Source: Pseudomonas fluorescens (GTDB taxonomy: Bacteria; Pseudomonadota; Gammaproteobacteria; Pseudomonadales; Pseudomonadaceae). Taken from it: a DNA stretch of 64,000 nt. Shown here one piece after another: positions 8,040-17,290 of the stretch. The notes under the pieces were generated by a model, which was given only the letters and a program-made list of their open reading frames with translations, was not told the origin of the DNA and ran no database searches. The stretch is from assembly GCF_902497895.1 (NCBI RefSeq), contig NZ_CABVHQ010000007.1:90313-154312 (forward strand), read 5' to 3'. A program made the position numbers and the translations under genes. How positions within the stretch are numbered: the stretch's first letter is position 1; every line of letters starts with the position of its first letter.

Positions 8040-8519
8040 ATGAGCAAACTTGACCGATATGACCTGAGCATTTTGGCGGAATTGCAGCGGGACGCGCGCA
8101 TCTCCAATCAGGAGCTGGCCGAGCGTATCGGTCTGTCACCCTCGCCCTGCTCGCGGCGAGTCAAGCAACTGGAAGACGACGGCTATATTTCCCGCCAGGT
8201 CGCCCTGCTCGATCGCAAGAAGCTCGGCCTGAGCCTGACCGCCTACGTGCTGATCGGCATGGACCGGCACACCCCCGAGCGCTTCGAGAACTTTGAAGCG
8301 GCGATTCGCAACCTGCCGCAGGTGCTCGAATGCAGCCTGGTGACAGGTATGGACGCCGACTATCAACTCAAGGTGGTGGTACCGGACATGGATCACTACC
8401 AGAAGCTGTTGCTCGGCCACCTGACCCGCATTGAAGGCGTGACCAGCGTGCGCTCGAGCTTTGTACTCAATCAGGTGCTCAATAGCACTGAGTTGCCGCT
8501 GACGCATCTGCGCGGCTGA
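8040..8519 (+). CDS. Lrp/AsnC family transcriptional regulator
   Basis: A 159-residue protein with the two-domain Lrp architecture: an N-terminal winged helix-turn-helix (LDRYDLSILAELQRD, SNQELAERIGLSPSPCSRRVKQLEDDG, residues 4-49) and a C-terminal RAM ligand-sensing domain (LECSLVTGMDADYQLKVVVPD). Such proteins are amino-acid-responsive DNA-binding regulators. AT-rich DNA just upstream (7960-8020) contains a possible promoter (TTGCGC near 7978, TAGATA at 8000) and would overlap the proposed minus-strand sRNA promoter. The target genes are unknown; the nearest divergent unit is the sRNA/secreted-protein region. Confidence 0.92.
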   Translation: MSKLDRYDLSILAELQRDARISNQELAERIGLSPSPCSRRVKQLEDDGYISRQVALLDRKKLGLSLTAYVLIGMDRHTPERFENFEAAIRNLPQVLECSLVTGMDADYQLKVVVPDMDHYQKLLLGHLTRIEGVTSVRSSFVLNQVLNSTELPLTHLRG

Positions 8520-8549
8520 AGGCGATTCCCCTGTGGCGAGGCGCTTGTT

Positions 8550-8680
8550 GTGGCGAGGGGGCTTGCCCCCGTTCGGCCGCGCAGCGGTCGTAAAGCCAGC
8601 TAACCCGGTTTATCTGGAAAAAAGCGGTTGCAGATTTTAGGACTGCTTCGCAGCCCAGCGGGGGCAAGCCCCCTCGCCAC
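8550..8680. repeat. REPIN (inverted REP pair)
   Basis: The left arm GTGGCGAGGGGGCTTGCCCC at 8550 is mirrored by GGGGCAAGCCCCCTCGCCAC ending at 8680; the inner part contains GCGCAGCGGTCGTAAA and a matching GACTGCTTCGCAGCC. A short REP fragment (GTGGCGAGGCGCTTG) lies just before it at 8533. Such pairs are non-autonomous elements mobilised in trans by RAYT transposases; no RAYT gene is in this window. Confidence 0.9.
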
Positions 8681-8794
8681 AGTACGAGTCCCTCACCAGG
8701 GCTGCGACAGGTCGACGCACGTCAATACACCACCAATCACCCTTGGCGTATACTCCCCCGGCCTTTTTTTGCCCTGACGCGCTGGAGAGTTTCA

Positions 8795-9004
8795 ATGGAT
8801 CCTGCAGTATTCGAAGAGTGGATGATGACCAGTCTGGTGACCATCCTGATTATTTTCATGGGTTTCATCGTCTGGGATTTGGCTAAGAAGTCCAAGGCCG
8901 GGCGGTTCGGTTCTATCATTCTGTTTTCCGTACTGGGCTTGGGCGTTGCCGCCTTTGTGATCAAAAGCGTGGTCATCGGGCTGATCGAATCCGGCACCTT
9001 ATAA
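8795..9004 (+). CDS. DUF2788 family small membrane protein
   Basis: A 69-residue protein with two predicted membrane helices (about residues 10-28 and 41-62) separated by the basic loop AKKSKAGRF, matching my recollection of DUF2788. Its function is unknown. It follows a TATACT -10-like hexamer at 8749 and a GGAGAG Shine-Dalgarno. Its stop codon overlaps the convergent rluE stop by 6 bp. Confidence 0.85.
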   Translation: MDPAVFEEWMMTSLVTILIIFMGFIVWDLAKKSKAGRFGSIILFSVLGLGVAAFVIKSVVIGLIESGTL

Positions 9005-9640
9005 ACGCGCGGGGACTTCTTTCCACTGACCCTGATCCAGCCCTTCGATAGACCAGTCGCCGATTCGCACCCGCACCAGACGCAGGGTCGGCAAGCCCAC
9101 CGCGGCAGTCATCCGGCGCACCTGGCGGTTGCGCCCTTCGCGAATCACCAGCTCCAGCCAACTGGTCGGCACACTCTTGCGGAACCGCACTGGCGGATTG
9201 CGCGGCCATAGCTGCGGCTCTTCAAGCTGCCGCGCCTCGGCGGGCAAGGTCATGCCGTCATTCAACTCGACGCCGTCGCGCAACCGCTGCAATTGCTCAG
9301 CGCTGGGCTCGCCTTCCACCTGCACCCAATAGGTCTTGGCCAGTTTGTGTTTCGGATCGGCAATCCGCGCCTGGAGCTGGCCATCGTTGGTCAGCAGCAG
9401 CAAGCCTTCGCTGTCTCGATCCAGCCGGCCCGCCGGATAAATGCCGGGAATCTCGATAAAGTCCTTGAGCGTCGCTCGCCCTTCGCCATCGCTGAATTGA
9501 GTCAGCACATCAAATGGCTTGTTGAACAGGATCAGCTTCGGCTCGGCCGGTGGTGCCTTGGCGACACGCCGTGGTGCTGAGGAAGATTGCGGGGTGTTCG
9601 CGCCAGGGCGGCGGGAAACGGGACGAGGTGGACGAGGCAT
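8999..9640 (-). CDS. rluE: 23S rRNA pseudouridine synthase RluE
   Basis: A 213-residue member of the RsuA/RluB/E/F branch. It has no N-terminal S4 domain but a basic Pro/Arg/Ser-rich tail (residues 1-33), then [15 protein letters not shown] and the catalytic motif GRLDRDSEG with Asp74, followed by KTYWVQVEG and the C-terminal [17 protein letters not shown] signature. RluE modifies U2457 of E. coli 23S rRNA. The missing S4 domain and the position beside amn support RluE rather than RluB/RsuA. It converges on, and overlaps by 6 bp, the DUF2788 gene. Confidence 0.88.
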   Translation of the reverse strand: MPRPPRPVSRRPGANTPQSSSAPRRVAKAPPAEPKLILFNKPFDVLTQFSDGEGRATLKDFIEIPGIYPAGRLDRDSEGLLLLTNDGQLQARIADPKHKLAKTYWVQVEGEPSAEQLQRLRDGVELNDGMTLPAEARQLEEPQLWPRNPPVRFRKSVPTSWLELVIREGRNRQVRRMTAAVGLPTLRLVRVRIGDWSIEGLDQGQWKEVPARL

Positions 9641-9710
9641 GGCGAAAAGAACATCTAACGGTCAGGGCTCACCATGCTAGTGGCCCAACCGTTAAATGAC
9701 CATCCCGCAA

Positions 9711-11174
9711 TCAGCGGAAGGGCGGTTCGTCGAAGCTGCGCAGTTTGCGTGAATGCAGCGAGTTGAGCTCGGTGCGCAGCAGATCCACTGCGGCGATGCC
9801 GATCTTCAAGTGCTGGCTGACCGCACGTTCATAGAACGCGTTGGCCGAACCCGGCAGTTTGATTTCACTGTGCAGCGGTTTGTCCGAGACACACAGCAAG
9901 GTGCCATAAGGCACTCGCAGGCGATAACCCTGGGCAGCAATGGTGCCGCTTTCCATGTCCACCGCCACGGCTCGCGACAGGTTGATCAGCGGACGCTCCT
10001 GAGCCCAGCGCAGCTCCCAGTTACGGTCATCGTAGGTCAGCACCGTGCCGGTGCGCAGGCGCTTTTTCAGATCATCGCCTTTCTCACCGGTGACGTTGGC
10101 CGCCGCTTGCTGCAAGGCCATCTGCACTTCGGCCAGGGCAGGGATCGGAATATTCGGTGGTACTACCCGATCGAGGATCCCGTCGCGGCGCATGTAGGCG
10201 TGAGCCAGCACGTAGTCACCAATGGTCTGCGACTGACGCAAGCCGCCACAGTGCCCGATCATCAGCCAGCAGTGCGGACGCAGCACGGCCAAATGGTCGG
10301 TGATGTTTTTCGCATTGGACGGACCGACACCGATATTCACCAGGGTCACCCCATGACCGTCACTGGCTTGCAGGTGATAGGCCGGCATCTGATAGCGGTG
10401 CCAGACCACTCCGGCGGCAATCGCCGAGGCTTCGCTGTGGTCCATGCTCTTTTCGATGATTACATTGCCCGGCAACACCAAACGCACGAAGCGTGGATCG
10501 CTGCGCAATTGCTCCAGGCCGTGCACGATGAACTGGTCGACATAGCGGTGATAGTTGGTCAGCAGGATCCACGGCTGCACATGCCGCCAGTCGCTGCCGG
10601 TGTAGTGCACCAGACGACGCAGCGAGAAATCGACCCGCGCCGCGTCGAACAGCGCCAAGGGCAGCGGATCGGTGTTTTCCCAATCATAGAGGCCATCGGC
10701 GATGCCATCGGTGGCCGCCGACAAGTCGGTGCTGGGGAACACCCGAGCCAGCGCTGCAGCTGTGACGCCGGAGCCGCCAAGCTCATCGCCCTGCTCGACC
10801 ACATAGGGATAAGGAATGTTCTGCTCGCTGACGCCTACTTCCACCGTCACGGTGAAGTCGTGCATCAGCGGCACCAGTTGCTCCAGCAGATAATTACGGA
10901 AGGCTGAAGGATGGGTGACGGTGACGCTGTAGGTGCCGGGCAACTGGACCTTGGCGTAAGCCCGAGTAGTCTGGGGGACTTCGCCCTGGCAGAGATAGGT
11001 CAAGCGCAGTTCAGGGTAACGAAACAGGGCGCGCTGCTCGGCGTCCGGTTCGATGCGATCCTTCAGGTACTGCTTGAGGGCCTGGCTCAGCGCGGTGGTC
11101 GCACGTTCGTGCAGAGCAGCAAGCCGGTCCACGGCTTGCTCGGCGGTTTGAACGACAATAAAAGCTTCGGTCAC
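9711..11174 (-). CDS. amn: AMP nucleosidase
   Basis: A 487-residue protein: an N-terminal Amn-specific domain followed by a nucleoside-phosphorylase-type catalytic domain (GPSNAKNITDHLAVLRPHCW, MIGHCGGLR, AVDMESGTIAAQG). Amn hydrolyses AMP to adenine and ribose 5-phosphate in purine salvage. I chose the GTG at 11174 because AGGA lies 8 nt upstream; an in-frame ATG at 11183 has that AGGA too close, and 11210 lacks a site. It stands alone on the minus strand, downstream of the AidB-like gene. Confidence 0.92.
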   Translation of the reverse strand: MTEAFIVVQTAEQAVDRLAALHERATTALSQALKQYLKDRIEPDAEQRALFRYPELRLTYLCQGEVPQTTRAYAKVQLPGTYSVTVTHPSAFRNYLLEQLVPLMHDFTVTVEVGVSEQNIPYPYVVEQGDELGGSGVTAAALARVFPSTDLSAATDGIADGLYDWENTDPLPLALFDAARVDFSLRRLVHYTGSDWRHVQPWILLTNYHRYVDQFIVHGLEQLRSDPRFVRLVLPGNVIIEKSMDHSEASAIAAGVVWHRYQMPAYHLQASDGHGVTLVNIGVGPSNAKNITDHLAVLRPHCWLMIGHCGGLRQSQTIGDYVLAHAYMRRDGILDRVVPPNIPIPALAEVQMALQQAAANVTGEKGDDLKKRLRTGTVLTYDDRNWELRWAQERPLINLSRAVAVDMESGTIAAQGYRLRVPYGTLLCVSDKPLHSEIKLPGSANAFYERAVSQHLKIGIAAVDLLRTELNSLHSRKLRSFDEPPFR

Positions 11175-11231
11175 GATAAGCATCCTGTGTTCTGATCTGC
11201 AGGCCTTCATCTTGCCTGCAACTCAGCCCGA

Positions 11232-12881
11232 TCAGAAGCCCTGAGGTGTCGATCGCGCAACAATCGCTCGCACGTCCAGACCTCGTGGCAGCATGCCATA
11301 GACCCGACCGGCAGTGCCCAGGCGACTGGCAATGAAAGCATCGCTGACACTGGCATTGCCCGCCTCCAGCAACAGCTTGGCTTGCAGTCCCAGCGCGATG
11401 TCTTCAGTCAGCTGCCGAGCGCGGTACTGAATGTCACTGGTGTCCTTGAACGCCGCCTGCAATTGACTGATGTGCGCAGCCAGGCGCTTGTCGCCATGGC
11501 CATCGCCCAATTCGCTGAACAATACATCCAGCACCCCCTGCTCTTTCGACAAGGCCCGCAACACGTCGAGGCACTGCACGTTGCCGGAACCTTCCCACGT
11601 CGAGTTCACGGGTGCCTCACGGTACAGACGCGGCAGGATGCTTTCCTCGACATAACCGGCACCGCCCATGCACTCGGCGGCTTCGTTGATCATGGCCGGC
11701 GCCCGTTTGCAGATCCAGTACTTGCCCACTGCCGTCACCAGCCGGGCGAATTTGGCTTCCTGGGAGTCATCCAGTTGATCCAGTGCTCGTCCCATGCGCA
11801 GGCTCAAGGCCAGGGCGGCCTCGCTTTCCAGGGCCAGATCGGCCAGCACGTTCTGCATCAGGGGTTGTTCGCTGAGCAGCTTGCCGCCGACCCGCCGATG
11901 CGCACAGTGATGGCTGGCCTGGGTCAGCGCCTGACGCATCAGGGCACTGGAACCGACCATGCAATCGAAGCGGGTCATGGCGACCATCTCGATGATGGTC
12001 GGCACGCCGCGGCCTTCCTCGCCGACCATCCAGGCCAGAGCCCCGCGAAACTCCACTTCGCTGGAGGCGTTGGACCAATTGCCGAGTTTGTTTTTCAGAC
12101 GCTGGATGTAGAACTGGTTGCGGCTGTCGTCCGGGCGATGGCGCGGCAGCAGGAAGCAGGTCAAGCCCTTGTCAGTCTGGGCCAGGGTCAGGAAGGCGTC
12201 GCACATCGGCGCCGAACAGAACCATTTGTGGCCAACCAGTTCATAGGCCTGACCCGGACCTGCAGCTCCCACCGGAAAAGCCTGGGTGGTGTTGGCCCGG
12301 ACATCGGTGCCGCCCTGCTTCTCGGTCATCGCCATGCCGAGGGTTGCGCCGGCCTTGTGGGCGATGCCAACGTTGCGCGGGTCGTATTCGGTGGCGAGAA
12401 CTTTCGGTAGCCATTGTTCGGCGATGTCCGGCTGCAAGCGCAGCGCCGGCACCGAGGCGAAGGTCATGGTCAACGGGCAGCCGCTGCCGGCCTCGGCCTG
12501 GCTATGCAAATAGGTCATGGCCGCACGGGCCACATGGGCTCCGGACTGCGGATCGGTCCAGGGCAATGAGGTCAAACCATGCTCGACGGCGGTGCGCATC
12601 AGTTGATGGTAGGACGGGTGAAATTCCACCAGATCGATGCGATGACCATAACGGTCGTGACTGACGAATACCGGTTTGTTCTGATTGGCCAGAAACCCTG
12701 CTTCCATCAACGGCCCACCTGCCAGCGCGCCATAGCGATCAATCCGTGATTCGGCCCAACCCGCGCCGAATCGCCGCGCCCATTCCTGCAGTGGCAGGTC
12801 GATGCGATAGAGGTTGATGCCATCCAGAGAGGGCGGCTGATTGGTAACCTCGTGGGTTTCGGCGAACTGATGCAGGTTCAT
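11232..12881 (-). CDS. Acyl-CoA dehydrogenase, AidB-like
   Basis: A 549-residue flavoprotein of the acyl-CoA dehydrogenase superfamily with the long N-terminus of the AidB group (NQPPSLDGINLYRIDLPLQEW). It carries AMTEKQGGTDVRANTTQA and a C-terminal ECMGGAGYVEESILPRLYREAPVNSTWEGSGN, close to E. coli AidB signatures. AidB is induced in the adaptive response to alkylation damage and binds DNA and FAD; its physiological substrate is uncertain. ATG 12881 follows AAAGGAG; the frame runs open to 12941 without a site. Adjacent genes (amn, ladS) are not obviously related. Confidence 0.88.
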   Translation of the reverse strand: MNLHQFAETHEVTNQPPSLDGINLYRIDLPLQEWARRFGAGWAESRIDRYGALAGGPLMEAGFLANQNKPVFVSHDRYGHRIDLVEFHPSYHQLMRTAVEHGLTSLPWTDPQSGAHVARAAMTYLHSQAEAGSGCPLTMTFASVPALRLQPDIAEQWLPKVLATEYDPRNVGIAHKAGATLGMAMTEKQGGTDVRANTTQAFPVGAAGPGQAYELVGHKWFCSAPMCDAFLTLAQTDKGLTCFLLPRHRPDDSRNQFYIQRLKNKLGNWSNASSEVEFRGALAWMVGEEGRGVPTIIEMVAMTRFDCMVGSSALMRQALTQASHHCAHRRVGGKLLSEQPLMQNVLADLALESEAALALSLRMGRALDQLDDSQEAKFARLVTAVGKYWICKRAPAMINEAAECMGGAGYVEESILPRLYREAPVNSTWEGSGNVQCLDVLRALSKEQGVLDVLFSELGDGHGDKRLAAHISQLQAAFKDTSDIQYRARQLTEDIALGLQAKLLLEAGNASVSDAFIASRLGTAGRVYGMLPRGLDVRAIVARSTPQGF

Positions 12882-12955
12882 GGCGGGGCTCCTTTGGGGT
12901 GGACCAGGATCCCAGTTAAGCACCACCCCTGCGCTGAACAAAGTGGCATATACGC

Positions 12956-15346
12956 CTAAATATCGGCGCTTTCACCATGTTCCCGACAAAGCACCCGGCG
13001 ATACAAAATCGCCTGCAACTCTTCGAATTTCACCGGCTTGCTCAAATACTCGGTCATCCCCACCGCCTGGCAACGCTCACGCCCGGCATTCGCTGTGACT
13101 GCCAGCACTGGCAGCTGCGCATAACCTGGCAGCGCCCGCAACTGACAGCAGATCGACACGCCGTCGAGTCGCGCCAGCTGGCTATCAAGCACCACGGCAT
13201 CGAAAGCTTCGTGCCGAAGCAGATCCAGGGTCGCCCGCGGACTGTCCGCCGTGCGCACCCGATAGCCCAACTTGAGCAGCATGCCACGCACCACCAGTTG
13301 ATTGATGCTGCTGTCATCGACCAACAACACGCGACATTCCTGAGGCGTACGACGGGTTATCGGCCCATGTCCCTGGAAGCTTTGCTCGACGACCAAAGGT
13401 TGTGCGCTATCGGTATCGAACTCGACTTCCAGCTGGAAACAACTGCCGCGGCCGGGCTCTGATTGATGGGTCAAACGCCCGCCGAGCAACTCGATCAGTT
13501 GCCGGCAAATCGCCAGGCCGACACCCAGCCCGCCGTATTCGCGGGTCATCGAACCGTCGAGCTGGAAGAATCGCTGATACAGGTTGGCGTCATCCAGTTG
13601 GGTGAAACCGATACCCGTGTCGATGACCGCGAAGCACAGCGCCACCCGGCCCTCACCCACCGACTTCCCGGTGACTCGCAGCACCAGCCCACCCACCCCG
13701 GTAAACTTGATGGCGTTGTCGAGCAAGCACTCCAGGCATTGAGTCAGTTTTGCGCTATCGCCTTGCAGACGATCCGGCAATCCCTTCCCCACCTCGACCT
13801 GAAAATCCAGGGCCTTGCCCATGGCATTTGCGGCGAACTGCATTTGCAGGGCATCGAGTACCCCGTGCAGGCTGAAGTCTTGCCGTTGCACCTTGAGCCT
13901 GCCGGCCTGCAACTCGGTCAGGGTGAGGATCCCATTGACCATGCGCATCATGTCTCGCGCCGAGCTCGCGGCCGTCTGCTGGAACTGCTCCAACTCCGGG
14001 CCGAGGTCTACGGTCTGCATCAGTTCCAGCGAGCCGATCACCCCGTTCATCGGCGTGCGCAACTCATGGGTCAGGGTCGCGAGGAATTCGTCCTTGAGCC
14101 GGTTGCTGTGGGCCAGTTGCTGGTTCAACACTTCGAGTTTCTGACCAGCATCGAACAAGGTCCGGGCCTGCTGCGCGCGCATCGAGTTAATGCGATCGGC
14201 CAGGGCCAGTGACAGCAATGCCACCTCAAGTGCCGCACCGATCTGGCTGGCATACATGGTCAGGAACACGTTTGGCAGGTAGCCCAGCACCATCAGTGTG
14301 TTGATCGCTCCACCGACCAGAAACGCCGACCAGGCGATGATGAAATACCGGGCCACCCGCAAACCCCGACACCAGGCGAACACCCCGGCGGCAAAAATCG
14401 TCACGGTAAAGGCCAGGGCCAACCCTGTCGCCAGGCGCAAGGCCAGGGCATAGCTGGCCATCAACGACAGTGCCACCACCACCGCGCTGCATGCGATCAG
14501 TACCAGCAGCAGTCGGTCGAGCCAGCGACTGTGGCTGGCGGTCTGCAAAAAGCTGCGGGCGAACTGGCTGCCGAAAAGCCCTGCGGCGCCAATGAAGAAG
14601 GGTGTCGAGGCGTTGGCCCACCAGGGATTGTTCGGCCAGAAATATTCCACCGCTGCGCCGTTCACCGACAATTGGTACAAACCGAACGACGCAATATAGA
14701 AAATGTAATAGAGGTAGCTGGTGTCACGGACGGCAAGGTAGATGAACAGGTTGTAGACCAGCATGCCCAGCAACACGCCATAGATCATGCCCAGCACGTA
14801 TAGACGTTGTGGCTGCTCTTCCAGGTAGGCGGTACTCGACCAAAGGGTCAGGGGTGCCTGGATTGAACCCTGGCTTTGCAGGCGCAGGTACAGGGTTTTG
14901 CGTTGATCAGGGGCGAAATCCAGGTCGATTAGATAGTTGTTCTGGCGGATCTGCCGACTGGAGAACGGCAAGGCGTCGCCCGTACGCTGGGCCAATTGAT
15001 AGCCGCCAGCGGCATCGGGCAGGTACAAGTCGAGATGATCGAGAGGCGGATAGGCCAGCTCCAGCAACCAGGTGTGCTGCGCCGCCGGATTGCCGGGACG
15101 ATAATGCAGATCGATTTTCAGCCAGAACACCGAGTGCGAGTAACCGGCATTGAGGGTGGCCTTATCATGAGTCTTGAAACTGCCGGCCAAAGCCTGCGAG
15201 CTGACGTCGGCGATTGTCGCCTCGCCACTCACGTCTTCGAACACCTGCATGACTCGCCCCAAGGGGAGGCTTTGAGTGTACTCATTAAACTCGGCTGCAC
15301 CGGCCAGCATTGGCAAGCTCAGCAGCAACATCAGCAAATAGCGCAT
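12956..15346 (-). CDS. ladS: Hybrid sensor histidine kinase LadS (7TMR-DISM)
   Basis: A 796-residue protein: signal peptide (1-18), periplasmic 7TMR-DISMED2 domain (about 25-165), seven membrane helices (about 180-385), coiled coil, histidine kinase core with His427 in THELRTPMNG and a G-box (EYGGLGVGLAICRQLIELLGG), then a C-terminal receiver domain with Asp721 in VVLDSQLARLDG. Length, architecture and position next to thiD match P. aeruginosa LadS, which feeds the GacS/GacA-RsmY/Z switch between motile and biofilm states. There is no HPt domain, as in LadS, which signals through the HPt of GacS. Identification rests on architecture plus synteny. Confidence 0.88.
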   Translation of the reverse strand: MRYLLMLLLSLPMLAGAAEFNEYTQSLPLGRVMQVFEDVSGEATIADVSSQALAGSFKTHDKATLNAGYSHSVFWLKIDLHYRPGNPAAQHTWLLELAYPPLDHLDLYLPDAAGGYQLAQRTGDALPFSSRQIRQNNYLIDLDFAPDQRKTLYLRLQSQGSIQAPLTLWSSTAYLEEQPQRLYVLGMIYGVLLGMLVYNLFIYLAVRDTSYLYYIFYIASFGLYQLSVNGAAVEYFWPNNPWWANASTPFFIGAAGLFGSQFARSFLQTASHSRWLDRLLLVLIACSAVVVALSLMASYALALRLATGLALAFTVTIFAAGVFAWCRGLRVARYFIIAWSAFLVGGAINTLMVLGYLPNVFLTMYASQIGAALEVALLSLALADRINSMRAQQARTLFDAGQKLEVLNQQLAHSNRLKDEFLATLTHELRTPMNGVIGSLELMQTVDLGPELEQFQQTAASSARDMMRMVNGILTLTELQAGRLKVQRQDFSLHGVLDALQMQFAANAMGKALDFQVEVGKGLPDRLQGDSAKLTQCLECLLDNAIKFTGVGGLVLRVTGKSVGEGRVALCFAVIDTGIGFTQLDDANLYQRFFQLDGSMTREYGGLGVGLAICRQLIELLGGRLTHQSEPGRGSCFQLEVEFDTDSAQPLVVEQSFQGHGPITRRTPQECRVLLVDDSSINQLVVRGMLLKLGYRVRTADSPRATLDLLRHEAFDAVVLDSQLARLDGVSICCQLRALPGYAQLPVLAVTANAGRERCQAVGMTEYLSKPVKFEELQAILYRRVLCREHGESADI

Positions 15347-15617
15347 AAAGCCCCAGCATGGCCTGTCCGGTTGAGTCAGGAAGCCCCCATTTCCCTTGGT
15401 AGACGTAAGACCGGCAATACTTGTCAGTGGTTTGGATCCACTCTAGCATAGCCGTTGATGGCCATAGAGCACCATTGAAATCTTTAGTTCAAAGGCTCTA
15501 GTACGGGCGTCTCAGCGCCATCCATTGATCTAGAGCTGTTGACCGGATCAAGTGGTGAAGTACCTGTGCTGGCCCCTCATATCTGGCAACCATAAGAGGC
15601 CTGAAGCCGGGCGCTCT

Positions 15618-15780
15618 GTGGTGAGGGGGCTTGTCGGAACGCCGCATCGCCCCGTTCGGCTGCGAAGCAGTCGTGAGCCAATCGACGCGGTGTGCCAGAC
15701 AGAACTCGATTGCAGGTTTTTGGGCTGCTTCGCAGCCCAGCGGGGGCAAGCCCCCTCACCACAACAAGCCCCCTCGCCAC
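15618..15780. repeat. REPIN with a variant left arm
   Basis: The left arm is GTGGTGAGGGGGCTTGTCGG followed by AACGCCGCATCGCCCCGTTC (15618-15657), i.e. the usual CTTGCCCCC hairpin replaced by a longer GTCGGAACGCCGCATCGCC segment. The right arm is the ordinary GGGGCAAGCCCCCTCACCAC ending at 15762, plus an extra half REP (CCCCCTCGCCAC) to 15780. It lies between ladS and thiD, transcribed away from each other. The preceding 270 bp (15347-15617) show no gene or clear signal. Confidence 0.85.
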
Positions 15781-15819
15781 ACAACCGAAAAAAAGCGTTT
15801 GGTGGTAAGCTCGCGCACC

Positions 15820-16617
15820 ATGAATATCTACAGCTCTCGCCCCGTTGTCCTCTGTCTCTCCGGCCACGACCCAAGTGGTGGCGCCGGCCTGCAGGCAGAT
15901 ATCGAAGCCCTGCTCGCTCAGGGTTGTCATGCTGCCACGGCAGTCACCGCGCTGACCGTGCAAGACACGGTCAACGTCAGCGACTTCCGCGTCCTCGACC
16001 GTGAGTGGGTATTGGCCCAGGCCAATGCCGTGCTCAACGACTCGACCGTCGCGGCGGTCAAGCTGGGCATGCTCGGCTCGCTGGAAATGGTCGACACCGT
16101 CGTCGAGCTGCTCCAGGCGCATCCGCATTTGCCGCTGGTCTGCGACCCGGTGTTGCGTGCCGGTGGCGGCGGGCGCCTGGGCAAGGATGAAGTCGGCTAT
16201 GCCATGCGCGAACGCCTGCTGCCGCTGGCGACCATTGCCACCCCTAACCTTCCCGAAGCCCGCATCCTCGCCGAACTGCCTGAAGGCACCCCTGACGAGT
16301 GTGCAGAAAAACTCCTGCCCTACTGCAAACACCTGCTGATCACCGGCGGCCATGGCGATGAGCATGAAGTACATAACCGCCTGTACAGCCGCGATGGCAC
16401 CCGCCAGACCTACACCTGCCAGCGTTTGCCCGGCAGCTATCACGGTTCGGGCTGCACCTTGGCCAGCGCCCTGGCCGGTCGTCTGGCCCTGGGTGAAAAC
16501 CTCGCCAGCGCCGTGCAATCAGCGCTGAACTACACTTGGCGCACCCTGCGCGATGCCGAACAGCTCGGCAAAGGCCAGTTCGTCCCGCGCCGGCTGCCAC
16601 TGGATTTTTGCTCGTAA
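15820..16617 (+). CDS. thiD: Bifunctional hydroxymethylpyrimidine kinase/phosphomethylpyrimidine kinase
   Basis: A 265-residue ribokinase-fold enzyme that phosphorylates HMP to HMP-P and then HMP-PP in thiamine synthesis. Visible motifs are LSGHDPSGGAGLQADI near the N-terminus (substrate/ATP site), CDPVLRAGGGGRLG in the middle and GSYHGSGCTLASALAG near the C-terminus (anion hole and catalytic Cys). ATG 15820 is taken because the family begins just before this point; the open frame further upstream is REPIN sequence. thiE follows 18 bp downstream, so the two are co-transcribed. No TPP riboswitch is visible upstream. Confidence 0.95.
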   Translation: MNIYSSRPVVLCLSGHDPSGGAGLQADIEALLAQGCHAATAVTALTVQDTVNVSDFRVLDREWVLAQANAVLNDSTVAAVKLGMLGSLEMVDTVVELLQAHPHLPLVCDPVLRAGGGGRLGKDEVGYAMRERLLPLATIATPNLPEARILAELPEGTPDECAEKLLPYCKHLLITGGHGDEHEVHNRLYSRDGTRQTYTCQRLPGSYHGSGCTLASALAGRLALGENLASAVQSALNYTWRTLRDAEQLGKGQFVPRRLPLDFCS

Positions 16618-16635
16618 CGCCATGAGGCTTGTTCG

Positions 16636-17259
16636 ATGAAACTACGTGGCCTGTATGCCATTACCGACAGTCAACTGTTGGCCGGCAAGTTCCTGCCTTA
16701 TGTGGAAGCGGCATTGGAGGGCGGTGTCACACTGCTGCAGTACCGCGACAAGAGCTCCGACGAAGCCCGTCGGCTGCGCGAAGCCGAAACCCTGCGTACT
16801 TTGTGTGAACGCTACGGCGCCCAGTTGATCATCAATGACGATGCCGAACTGGCCGCGCGCCTCGGCGTCGGCGTCCACCTGGGGCAGACCGACGGCCCGC
16901 TGACCCCGGCCCGGGCCCTGCTCGGGCGTAAGGCGATCATCGGCTCGACCTGCCACGCTCAGCTCGAACTCGCCGAACAAGCCGCCAAGGAAGGCGCCAG
17001 CTATGTCGCCTTCGGCCGCTTCTTCAACTCCAACACCAAGCCCGGCGCGCCGGCGGCCACTCTCGACTTGCTCGACCAGGCCCGCAGCAAATTGCACCTG
17101 CCAATCTGCGTGATCGGCGGCATCACCCTGGAAAACGCCGCCCCGCTGGTGGCTCACGGCGCCGACCTGCTGGCCGTGGTCCACGGCCTGTTCGGTGCCG
17201 CGAGCACCCAGGAAGTGACGCAGCGCGCGCGCGCCTTCAAAGCCCTGTTTCATATCTAA
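16636..17259 (+). CDS. thiE: Thiamine phosphate synthase
   Basis: A 207-residue TIM-barrel enzyme that joins HMP-PP and the thiazole phosphate to form thiamine monophosphate. Characteristic segments: LLQYRDKSS (pyrophosphate-binding Arg/Lys), [19 protein letters not shown], a Ser-rich [10 protein letters not shown] and the C-terminal [20 protein letters not shown]. Length is typical. It sits between thiD (18 bp) and hemL (31 bp) on the same strand, forming a cofactor operon. Confidence 0.95.
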   Translation: MKLRGLYAITDSQLLAGKFLPYVEAALEGGVTLLQYRDKSSDEARRLREAETLRTLCERYGAQLIINDDAELAARLGVGVHLGQTDGPLTPARALLGRKAIIGSTCHAQLELAEQAAKEGASYVAFGRFFNSNTKPGAPAATLDLLDQARSKLHLPICVIGGITLENAAPLVAHGADLLAVVHGLFGAASTQEVTQRARAFKALFHI

Positions 17260-17290
17260 ATAGCCGAATCCTGATTCAGAGAGCCCCATC

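Noticed and set aside
15781..15819. Possible TPP riboswitch before thiD
   Set aside because: Only about 40 bases separate the REPIN from the start codon and no THI-box elements are visible; in pseudomonads the switch is usually on thiC.
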